Part shown: positions 1 to 5,855 of the stretch, piece after piece
Layout of the letters: each line of letters starts with the position of its first letter
Position numbering within the stretch: the stretch's first letter is position 1
From: an uncultured Bacillota bacterium
Lineage (GTDB): Bacteria > Bacillota > JAAYKD01
Assembly (NCBI GenBank): GCA_937897315.1
Contig: CALCNS010000113.1
Span: 1-6,775 of the forward strand
Length of the DNA: 6,775 nt
Reading direction: 5' to 3'
Made by a program: the position numbers and the translations under genes
Notes under the pieces: generated by a model
The model's database searches: none
Told to the model about the DNA's origin: nothing
Seen by the model: the letters and a program-made list of their open reading frames with translations, nothing else

Positions 1-437
1 AAAATAGCGACTTCACGATACCCGTGTTTGAAATAAAATTTGCGAGCGGCAAGGTACGGTTCTCTTGATGATGTTTCAATATAAATTTTTTCGCCTTTTT
101 GACGCAGAATTTGATTTTCTGTCAAATGGATTAATTGGCTCCCTATTTCTCTTCGGGAATACTTTGGATCCACAACAATCCAATATAAATCATAGCGATT
201 TCTAGTGCATGGAATTTCCCCATAACAAGTATAACCAACGATTTGATTTTGCATATAACAAGCCACAAAATGATACCCACTTGTGCTTGCTCCTTTTAAC
301 AAATGTTCTTGTGCCAGCTCTTCTGCGATTTGCACCTCGTGATCATAAAAAGCTCCCGTATCCGAAGTGATACGTCGTATAACCCGATCATCCCCCGGTT
401 GAAGACCATATTCGAACCGCAATTCCTGATTATTCAT
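1..437 (-). CDS. GNAT family N-acetyltransferase, 3' end cut by window edge
   Basis: Last visible gene of the cassette; 145 codons from an ATG at 437-435 are present and the C-terminus is off the left edge. The family transfers an acetyl group from acetyl-CoA to an amine. The visible protein has the GNAT order: N-terminal helix (residues 30-48), the strand SGYHFVACY (53-61), IVGYTCYGEIP (66-76), the core strand DLYWIVVDP (83-91), the acetyl-CoA pyrophosphate loop region (93-101), an alpha-3 helix, then YIETSS (119-124) and the late segment RKFYFKHGYREVA (132-144). In the loop the usual Q/R-x-x-G-x-G/A reads SRREIG, so the first glycine is replaced by glutamate. The start is fixed by GGAGGT at 443-448, 5 bases upstream. 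The ATG overlaps the ATP-grasp stop codon by 8 bases, indicating translational coupling. The acceptor substrate is unknown; the context suggests a product of the neighbouring ligases. Confidence 0.88.
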   Translation of the reverse strand, partial: MNNQELRFEYGLQPGDDRVIRRITSDTGAFYDHEVQIAEELAQEHLLKGASTSGYHFVACYMQNQIVGYTCYGEIPCTRNRYDLYWIVVDPKYSRREIGSQLIHLTENQILRQKGEKIYIETSSREPYLAARKFYFKHGYREVAI

Positions 438-1437
438 CACGTACCTCCAACATGGCAAGTAGTATATCTTTGAAATTCAAACCCCATTTTCGTGCAATGT
501 TATGAAACCCGTAGAAACTAGGATTCGCATTGACCTCCAATACCCATACAGTTCCCCAACGATCTACTCGGAAATCTATGCGACCTAAGCCATTCAAGCC
601 ACATATTTCCCAGCATTGTAAAGCCATTTTCTGCAATTCCTCTACCAGATTGGCATCGGTATCTACGAAGTCATAACTTTCTTTCACATGCTCATATTCA
701 AACGTGTTCTCTGTCCACTTGGCATCATAATTGATGATTTTCTCTTTATGCCTTTGCTCAAAACCTTCAAATACCCATTCGTAAGGAGGAAGAACAGTAG
801 GGTTATCTTTGGGACCAAAAATACACACATTGAACTCTCTTCCTTCAATGAAGTGCTCTGCAAACAAATCCAGAGACGTTTTCTCCTCAATACTTTTCAT
901 TCGCTCTTGGAGCTCCACTTGGGAATGTACAAGCAAAACCGAATCATCCTGTAAGCCAATGGAAGCATCTTCACTTGTGGCTTTCACAATGTATTTCTGG
1001 TTCGGTATAAATCTGGTCCAATCTTCCTCTGCAATCCATGGGGAGGTTCTAACACCACGGGCTTCTAGTAGCAACTTTGTTTGAACCTTATGGGTAGTCA
1101 ACTCTAGAGAAGCAGAGGAACACCCACTAAACGGCAACCGATAGGTCTCTAAGATACGAGCGACTCGAAAAACCAAATCCTTATGATTGGGTTCAGAATC
1201 CACAAGGTTCACCACTTTTAGGTTGGGATTCTCTACAAAATGCCGATGAATGGTTTCTATGCTCGATAGTTGAAAAGGTAGAGTTAGAACCTTATATTGC
1301 ATTTCTTTTAATTCTTCCGCTATCCAAACCGCTTGAGAATAGTTATCTATGACATCTTCCGGTGATTCCTTTGTAATTTCATTGTGAAGGATCACCACCA
1401 AAGGTTTACTCCACGACTTCGAACCATACTGGATCAT
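430..1437 (-). CDS. ATP-grasp ligase B (D-Ala-D-Ala ligase-like), second paralogue
   Basis: Predicted cytoplasmic ATP-dependent carboxylate-amine ligase of 335 residues; the family activates a carboxylate as acyl phosphate and joins it to an amine. Visible parts: an N-terminal Rossmann-like preATP-grasp half (about 12-115), the ATP-binding region with YIVK (Lys 152) and the glycine-loop equivalent EDASIG (156-161), LFAEHFIEGREF (191-202), and the metal-binding end with RIDF (Asp 288) and LEVNANP (Glu 301, Asn 303). It is clearly a paralogue of the ligase encoded at 1800-2789, sharing DASIG, the NYDAKW/DYNAKW block and NANP, but the loop after NANP is SFYGF instead of CISPRESGF. The ATG at 1437 has GGGGAG at 1445-1450 with 7 bases of spacing and overlaps the SET gene by 32 bases. 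A TTG at 1401, with GGAG at 1409-1412 and only 4 bases after the SET stop, is a serious alternative giving 323 residues that begin at the first beta strand. A longer GTG start at 1476 has poor spacing. The substrate is unknown; a housekeeping Ddl is unlikely because the EVN-x-x-PG signature is altered. Confidence 0.88.
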   Translation of the reverse strand: MIQYGSKSWSKPLVVILHNEITKESPEDVIDNYSQAVWIAEELKEMQYKVLTLPFQLSSIETIHRHFVENPNLKVVNLVDSEPNHKDLVFRVARILETYRLPFSGCSSASLELTTHKVQTKLLLEARGVRTSPWIAEEDWTRFIPNQKYIVKATSEDASIGLQDDSVLLVHSQVELQERMKSIEEKTSLDLFAEHFIEGREFNVCIFGPKDNPTVLPPYEWVFEGFEQRHKEKIINYDAKWTENTFEYEHVKESYDFVDTDANLVEELQKMALQCWEICGLNGLGRIDFRVDRWGTVWVLEVNANPSFYGFHNIARKWGLNFKDILLAMLEVRDE

Positions 1438-1780
1438 AGATGTTCTCCCCATTGTAATTAATTGTGATTTCCTCACCTTCTTGAATCTCTCTCAGCGCGA
1501 TAAAGTGAATCTCTTGTTGTTCAGGGAATCGCACGAACTTCGCATTGGGTTGATAAGAATGATTATATAACGAACCATAGCCCAGTGCGATCGCTCCGGT
1601 TAGAAATTCGCTTCCCCACAAATAACAATACTCTCCCAACAGAGTCGAGCCAATACACTTCCACTCTGTTTCGTCAAAGACAAGAACCGGGGCAATCTCA
1701 ATGATTTGATGTTCCGGAATCCGTTCGTCTGTAAAAACCCCTTTACCCTTGCCTTCCATGTGCTTTATATAAATCGACAA
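1406..1780 (-). CDS. Small stand-alone SET-domain protein (putative lysine methyltransferase)
   Basis: Encodes 124 residues that are essentially one SET domain, the S-adenosylmethionine-dependent protein lysine methyltransferase fold. The visible marks are GKGKGVFTDERI (10-21), matching the G-x-G cofactor motif at the start of SET; the pseudoknot motif LYNHSYQPNA (71-80), equivalent to NHS-x-x-PN; and EEITINYNG (103-111), carrying the usual catalytic tyrosine position (Tyr 109). There is no pre-SET or cysteine-rich post-SET region, no signal peptide and no membrane segment, so it should be cytoplasmic. The start is a TTG at 1780-1778, chosen because GGAGGG lies at 1787-1792, 6 bases upstream; an upstream in-frame TTG at 1813 would overlap the preceding gene and place this ribosome site inside the coding region. 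It sits between the two ATP-grasp genes, so its target is probably a cassette product or partner, not histones. That is inference; the methyl acceptor cannot be read from sequence. Confidence 0.87.
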   Translation of the reverse strand: MSIYIKHMEGKGKGVFTDERIPEHQIIEIAPVLVFDETEWKCIGSTLLGEYCYLWGSEFLTGAIALGYGSLYNHSYQPNAKFVRFPEQQEIHFIALREIQEGEEITINYNGENIYDPVWFEVVE

Positions 1781-1786
1781 AGCAAA

Positions 1787-1792
1787 CCCTCC
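1787..1792 (-). promoter_or_regulatory. Ribosome binding site that sets the TTG start of the SET gene
   Basis: GGAGGG on the minus strand, 6 bases before the TTG at 1780. It lies in the 19-base gap after the stop of ATP-grasp ligase A, and is by far the best Shine-Dalgarno match near this gene, so it decides for the unusual TTG start. Confidence 0.75.
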
Positions 1793-1799
1793 AAATACA

Positions 1800-2789
1800 T
1801 TATGCTTCTGCAATTATTCTGCGAATGACTTCTGTATAACTGAATCCCGCCTGTTCGGCAGCCGCAATAAAGCCGCTTTCCCGAGGGGATATACAAGGAT
1901 TTGCGTTGATCTCCAGTAACCAGGGATTTCCGTTTTCGTCAATACGATAATCCAAGCGAGCATAACCCTTTAACCCAAATGCCTTCCAACAACGGATGGA
2001 CAATTCAGCAAGCTGATGTAACAAGCCCTGATCTTTGTGGTCAAATTCAAAGGCAGAAATCGAATGCTGAAACTCATAACTACCTTCATCCCATTTTGCA
2101 TTATAATCTAACAGTTCGAACTTCCCTTGATCCCGGTACCCCAAAAACCGAATCTCTCCGGCAGGTAGCACGACCGGATTCCCGGAATCACCGAGCATGG
2201 AAATGCCAATTTCTCTACCACTTATGTATTTCTCAGCAAAAAATTCCATGTTTGTCGATGCGTTTCTTTTTTCAATGCACTCACGCAACGAGATACACGA
2301 CTCTCCTCCTACAATGGAATCTTGATGAATCCCTATCGATGCGTCTTCATAGATGGGTTTCACGATATATAAGGGGTGGGGACTCCAATGTACATAATCT
2401 TGAGTGGTCATCCAGGGTGGTGTTGGAACACCAATGGCGATGAGTTTTTCTTTGGTTAGCACTTTATTTGTAGTGATCCTCAATACTTCAGCGGAATTGC
2501 CTGTGTACTTAAACAGATGGCTTTCTAATACACTTGGAATGAGATGATACTCTTGACCTTTTCCAAATTCGCTCTCCACTAAGTTGAAAATAAACGGTGG
2601 CTGCAAGTGGTGAAGAGAATCTATCCAGTGATCGGATGTGGGTTGAATCATCAATCGATGTGGTAGATACCCTAAGTTCTTTAAGGAAGCCTCTACCGCG
2701 GCAATTTGCTCAATCACATCTAAATCGTCTTTGGAAGCATGGATGCGGACTTGATTAAATAAAATTGGAATAGTTGGTAACGGTTGCAT
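1800..2789 (-). CDS. ATP-grasp ligase A (D-Ala-D-Ala ligase-like), first gene of cassette
   Basis: Predicted cytoplasmic ATP-grasp ligase of 329 residues, close in size to D-Ala-D-Ala ligases. The N-terminal half (about 5-105) contains the first strand IPILFN (7-12) and FIFNLVESEFG (66-76), resembling the FN-x-x-E strand of Ddl-type proteins. The ATP-grasp region follows: TTNKVLTKEKLIAIGVPTPPW (106-126), YIVKP (Lys 144), EDASIGI (148-154) in place of the Ddl GSS-x-G loop, FFAEKYISGREI (183-194), LLDYNAKW (226-233), RLDY (Asp 280) and LEINANPCISP (Glu 293, Asn 295), giving a complete D/E/N magnesium set. The motif NANPCISP replaces the NTLPG or NTMPG of true D-Ala-D-Ala ligases, so a different acceptor is likely. 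The ATG has AAGGAG at 2797-2802, 7 bases upstream. It leads the cassette and follows a terminator, so it should be transcribed from its own promoter. Substrates are unknown; the D-Ala ligase label is family resemblance only. Confidence 0.9.
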   Translation of the reverse strand: MQPLPTIPILFNQVRIHASKDDLDVIEQIAAVEASLKNLGYLPHRLMIQPTSDHWIDSLHHLQPPFIFNLVESEFGKGQEYHLIPSVLESHLFKYTGNSAEVLRITTNKVLTKEKLIAIGVPTPPWMTTQDYVHWSPHPLYIVKPIYEDASIGIHQDSIVGGESCISLRECIEKRNASTNMEFFAEKYISGREIGISMLGDSGNPVVLPAGEIRFLGYRDQGKFELLDYNAKWDEGSYEFQHSISAFEFDHKDQGLLHQLAELSIRCWKAFGLKGYARLDYRIDENGNPWLLEINANPCISPRESGFIAAAEQAGFSYTEVIRRIIAEA

Positions 2790-2817
2790 TCTACTTCTCC
2801 TTCAGCATGGTACCTGT

Positions 2818-2823
2818 ATCATA
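2818..2823 (-). promoter_or_regulatory. Possible -10 element of the ATP-grasp/SET/GNAT operon
   Basis: The minus strand reads TATGAT, five of six matches to TATAAT, 28 bases before the ATG of ATP-grasp ligase A, which would give a leader of about 20 bases. No convincing -35 hexamer is seen at 16-18 bases (GGGAAA lies at 17). A promoter somewhere in 2790-2868 is expected because a terminator closes the previous gene. Confidence 0.3.
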
Positions 2824-2860
2824 TTCTCATTGAAACCGAATTTCCCTTCCATCAAACCAC

Positions 2861-2904
2861 ATAAAAAGTAGCGAAGAGCCCAAAAAGGCCTTCGCTATTT
2901 TTTT
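2861..2904 (-). terminator. Rho-independent terminator after the c-di-GMP gene
   Basis: Perfect 8-base arms TAGCGAAG (2869-2876) and CTTCGCTA (2890-2897) are extended by GCC/GGC across one bulged base, with a loop of about six bases. On the minus strand the stem is followed by CTTTTTAT, and it begins only 5 bases after the TAA at 2905-2903. On the plus strand the same stem is followed by TTTTTTT, so it could stop transcription from both sides, although no convergent gene is present here. It separates the c-di-GMP gene from the ATP-grasp cassette. Confidence 0.85.
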
Positions 2905-5764
2905 ATATGACATTGTCTCTAATGATGATTCGAATGATTTCCGGGTCAAATTGCGTTCCAGCCGCATTCATCAATTCTTGTTTGGCTCGTTCTACAGACA
3001 TGACTTCTTTTCTGTAGGGTCTTGAGGAGGTCATGGCATCGAACGCGTCTGATATCGCAATAATTCGAGCATCCAGTGGAATCTCTTCTCCACGAATTCC
3101 TTTCGGGTATCCCTTGCCATCCCAGCGCTCATGGTGGCTCAATACCCCATCGGCAATACCGGCAAACTCATTAGTAGCACTTAACATACGATACCCTATG
3201 GCGGGATGACGTTTGATTTGCTCGTACTCCTCTTCGGTCAAGCGTCCAGGCTTTTCTAGGATGTCGCTGGATATAATAATTTTCCCAATGTCATGTAGCA
3301 ATCCCAATGTCGCGATGTCGTCTACTTTGTGTTGCGACAAATCCAACGCTTTGGCAATTTTTACAGCAAGATCTTTGACTCTTTGGGAGTGTCTTTCTTC
3401 TCGTGAGCTTTTCTCAAAAAGGGTGTTGATAATCGTCTTAATGGTCAACCCGCGAACACCTTGGCTTTCGCTGACTTTTCTCTTATACATATACTCTTCG
3501 GCTCGTTTAAACACCTGTTCTAATTCGAGATGAGGATGTTCTTTCGTTTCCCAACCAAATGCAATGGAAAAAATAAGTTTATCGGTTTTCAAATCGTTGG
3601 CATCTTTTGTGATTCGTTGCACCTTTTCTTCTGCTTCTTCCGAAGTCGTGTTGGGCAAAATGAGGGCAAACTCATCTCCTCCCCAACGAGAAACAATCCC
3701 CTTTCCGGAAACATGTGAAGTGAGCAGATTGGCCGCTAATTTGAGTAATTTGTCGCCCTCGTAGTGTCCAAAAGCATCATTGGTGAGTTTTAGGCCATTG
3801 AGATCTGCCATGACTATGGTCAACGGATAATGATCGGGTGTATCGAGTCGCTTCATTTCTTCTTCGAAGAATCTACGGTTATATAAGCCGGTCAAGGAAT
3901 CGTGGAAGCTCAAGTACTCGATTTCTTTCCTTTGGGTCATTTTTTGTGTGGCATCTCTAAAGACCAAGACCACCCCAGACATTTCCCCTTGGCTGTTCTT
4001 TATGGGCGAGGCACTGTCTTCAATGAGATACGCACTTCCGTTTAGTGAAGTCAGCACGGCATGATTGCTTAGCTCATGAGTGATATGAGTACGAAAAACT
4101 TCTGCTACCGGATCTCGTATCTCTACTAGATGATCCTCATGCGATAATCGGAAAACATCTTTGTAGTACACCCCTTTGGCTTCTTTTTCTGACCAACCCG
4201 TCATTTCTGCACAGGCCTTGTTGATCATCTCTATTCTCTCATTCATCCCCACTACCATGACTCCATCTCCAATGGAAACAAGGGTTGAGAGATAGCGATT
4301 CTTCTCAATTTCCAGCTGATCTCTGTATCTCGCCCGTTCAATTCGGTTCCACACCCCACTCATGAGGGAAGTAACCTGGTAGATGTCGTTGTCATCATAA
4401 GCATCTTTTTTGTTCGCCAACCCAAGGGTCGCTACAATACGATTGTCTTCAAATACAGGAATGGCCAACCAGCGTTTTAGCGGAACATGGCCCTCTGGAT
4501 ATCCTTTCTTTAAAGGATGATTTGCTTGAAAGTCGTTAATGAGGAAGGGTTTTCTCTGACGAATGACTTCTCCCCAGATTCCGGTTCTCTCTAGTTGATA
4601 CACGGTCTGCTTCTCTGCGACCAAACACTCGTCCATGACCTCTTTCGACCAAGAGTTGATGGTTAATTCTTCTTTTTCTTCGTTATATAAGTAAATGTAG
4701 CCAAATTGGCTCCCCGTCATGCGAATGATTTCATTCAACACAAAATCGAGCCAATCGGAAACAGAGCCTTCCTCCCGGCTCATCACATGGAACATAATGG
4801 TGTTGCGTACAAGATTGTTCTCCAATTCTGCTGTTTGACGTTTCACCTCTTTGTTAATCATTCGATTGGAAACAAACAAAAGAAGCATCACAATACCAAG
4901 GAGCGTCCCCAGAAAATAAAGGGACATTTTTCGGTAATCCGGAGTAGAGTTAACCAAAAATGGAAACCATTTGGTATACAATGCTTCATAGGTTCCATTT
5001 TCCGCAACCACCGCTAATCCCTCGTTCAGCAATGCCAGTAACTCTTTGTCTCCCTCTTTCACAGCAAAACTAAACTTTTGCTCAAAACCTTGCAAAGCCA
5101 CTTTAATACGATCGATTCCATTATCGGACAAGCGAGTGACCGCTTCTACGTTGGTAATCTTCAAATCGTTGATTAACTTTTCGCCGACTAAACTCTGTGC
5201 TAAAACCGCGTCGTGTTTACCGGATGACAATAATTGAAAGGCATCGGCATAGGTGGGGACAGGAATCAAAGAATCGGTAAATTGCATTCTTTGAGCATAC
5301 TCCTGGGCATTATCCCCCTGCATGACGATGATCTCTTTACCAAACAAATCCTCTTCCGATTTAATTTCTGTGTAGCCCTTTCGAACAAAGATGTTCCCAC
5401 GCATAACGATATACGGAACCGTGAAATCAAAATAGTCTTCTCGTTCTATGGAGTAACCTACTAAAGGCAATACATCCAGTTGCCCCAGTTCGAGCTCTTT
5501 TTTGATGGTATCCCATTGATCTACCTTAAATTGAATCTCTAAACCCATCTCATTGGCAACCGCTTTCAGTAATTCCACAGAAAACCCATCCGCTTTCCCC
5601 TCGGTCACCACAGAAAAAGGTGGGTAATCGTATTCAGATGCACTGAAGTAGATTTTCTTATCTTGACCCGTTTGTGCTAACACTTCAAAAGGTGATAAAA
5701 CGGTTGCGAATAAAACGAGCGCGCAAAGCACTACTTTTGCTACATGATGTTTCCGTCGTTTCAT
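2903..5764 (-). CDS. Membrane sensor with SBP, GAF, PAS, GGDEF and HD-GYP domains (c-di-GMP turnover)
   Basis: Encodes 953 residues from the ATG at 5764. The order is: a signal peptide (1-30, VLA before Gln); an amino-acid-type bacterial solute-binding domain, SBP_bac_3-like (about 37-268, with YPPFSV, GFSVELLKAVA and FDFTVPYIV), expected outside the membrane; one membrane segment (about 280-300); GAF (about 325-475); PAS (about 490-610); a GGDEF diguanylate cyclase (about 615-765, DSLTGLYNRRFF, DLNGLKLTND, intact GGDEF at 695-699); and an HD-GYP phosphodiesterase (about 775-953, HDIGK at 824-828 and HHERWDGKGYP at 877-887). Both enzymatic signatures look intact, so it may make and break c-di-GMP in response to an extracellular ligand and an internal GAF/PAS signal. 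The RxxD inhibition site expected five residues before GGDEF is absent. GGTGGTGA at 5770-5777, 5 bases before the ATG, favours this start over a GTG at 5776. The ligand is unknown. Confidence 0.93.
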   Translation of the reverse strand: MKRRKHHVAKVVLCALVLFATVLSPFEVLAQTGQDKKIYFSASEYDYPPFSVVTEGKADGFSVELLKAVANEMGLEIQFKVDQWDTIKKELELGQLDVLPLVGYSIEREDYFDFTVPYIVMRGNIFVRKGYTEIKSEEDLFGKEIIVMQGDNAQEYAQRMQFTDSLIPVPTYADAFQLLSSGKHDAVLAQSLVGEKLINDLKITNVEAVTRLSDNGIDRIKVALQGFEQKFSFAVKEGDKELLALLNEGLAVVAENGTYEALYTKWFPFLVNSTPDYRKMSLYFLGTLLGIVMLLLFVSNRMINKEVKRQTAELENNLVRNTIMFHVMSREEGSVSDWLDFVLNEIIRMTGSQFGYIYLYNEEKEELTINSWSKEVMDECLVAEKQTVYQLERTGIWGEVIRQRKPFLINDFQANHPLKKGYPEGHVPLKRWLAIPVFEDNRIVATLGLANKKDAYDDNDIYQVTSLMSGVWNRIERARYRDQLEIEKNRYLSTLVSIGDGVMVVGMNERIEMINKACAEMTGWSEKEAKGVYYKDVFRLSHEDHLVEIRDPVAEVFRTHITHELSNHAVLTSLNGSAYLIEDSASPIKNSQGEMSGVVLVFRDATQKMTQRKEIEYLSFHDSLTGLYNRRFFEEEMKRLDTPDHYPLTIVMADLNGLKLTNDAFGHYEGDKLLKLAANLLTSHVSGKGIVSRWGGDEFALILPNTTSEEAEEKVQRITKDANDLKTDKLIFSIAFGWETKEHPHLELEQVFKRAEEYMYKRKVSESQGVRGLTIKTIINTLFEKSSREERHSQRVKDLAVKIAKALDLSQHKVDDIATLGLLHDIGKIIISSDILEKPGRLTEEEYEQIKRHPAIGYRMLSATNEFAGIADGVLSHHERWDGKGYPKGIRGEEIPLDARIIAISDAFDAMTSSRPYRKEVMSVERAKQELMNAAGTQFDPEIIRIIIRDNVI

Positions 5765-5769
5765 CGCTC

Positions 5770-5777
5770 TCACCACC
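5770..5777 (-). promoter_or_regulatory. Ribosome binding site deciding the ATG start of the GGDEF/HD-GYP gene
   Basis: GGTGGTGA on the minus strand matches the anti-Shine-Dalgarno complement GGAGGTGA at seven of eight bases and lies 5 bases before the ATG at 5764. The in-frame GTG at 5776 falls inside this site, which argues against it as the start. Confidence 0.6.
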
Positions 5778-5855
5778 CTTTACGTTTCCTCTGGATTCAT
5801 ATACAGTTTTGTAACCTAGCGACGTATTCCTTCTTTTTCCATAACTCTGATTTTG

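Noticed and set aside
1437..1476. Longer ATP-grasp ligase B starting at a GTG at 1476.
   Set aside because: No properly spaced ribosome site; the 13 extra residues precede the fold and lie inside the SET gene.
1979..2443. Plus-strand ORF of 154 codons opposite ATP-grasp ligase A.
   Set aside because: No recognisable domain and no ribosome site was noted; it lies wholly antisense to a well-supported gene, so it is a shadow frame.
430..2789. Calling either ATP-grasp gene a housekeeping D-alanine--D-alanine ligase (ddl).
   Set aside because: The NTxPG signature is replaced by NANP, the GSS-x-G loop by EDASIG, and the gene context is not cell-wall synthesis.
2791..2808. Five-codon ORF (MLKEK then TAG) just upstream of ATP-grasp ligase A, possibly a leader peptide.
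   Set aside because: It contains the ribosome binding site of ligase A, has no site of its own and no regulatory codon run or attenuator; most likely chance.
5798..5803. TATATG on the minus strand as a -10 element for the c-di-GMP gene.
   Set aside because: Only four of six bases match and no -35 element is at 16-18 bases; too weak to annotate as a promoter.
5777..5855. Terminator or c-di-GMP riboswitch between the photolyase and c-di-GMP genes.
   Set aside because: No stable hairpin with a U-run, and the gap is too short and lacks the features of a c-di-GMP aptamer.
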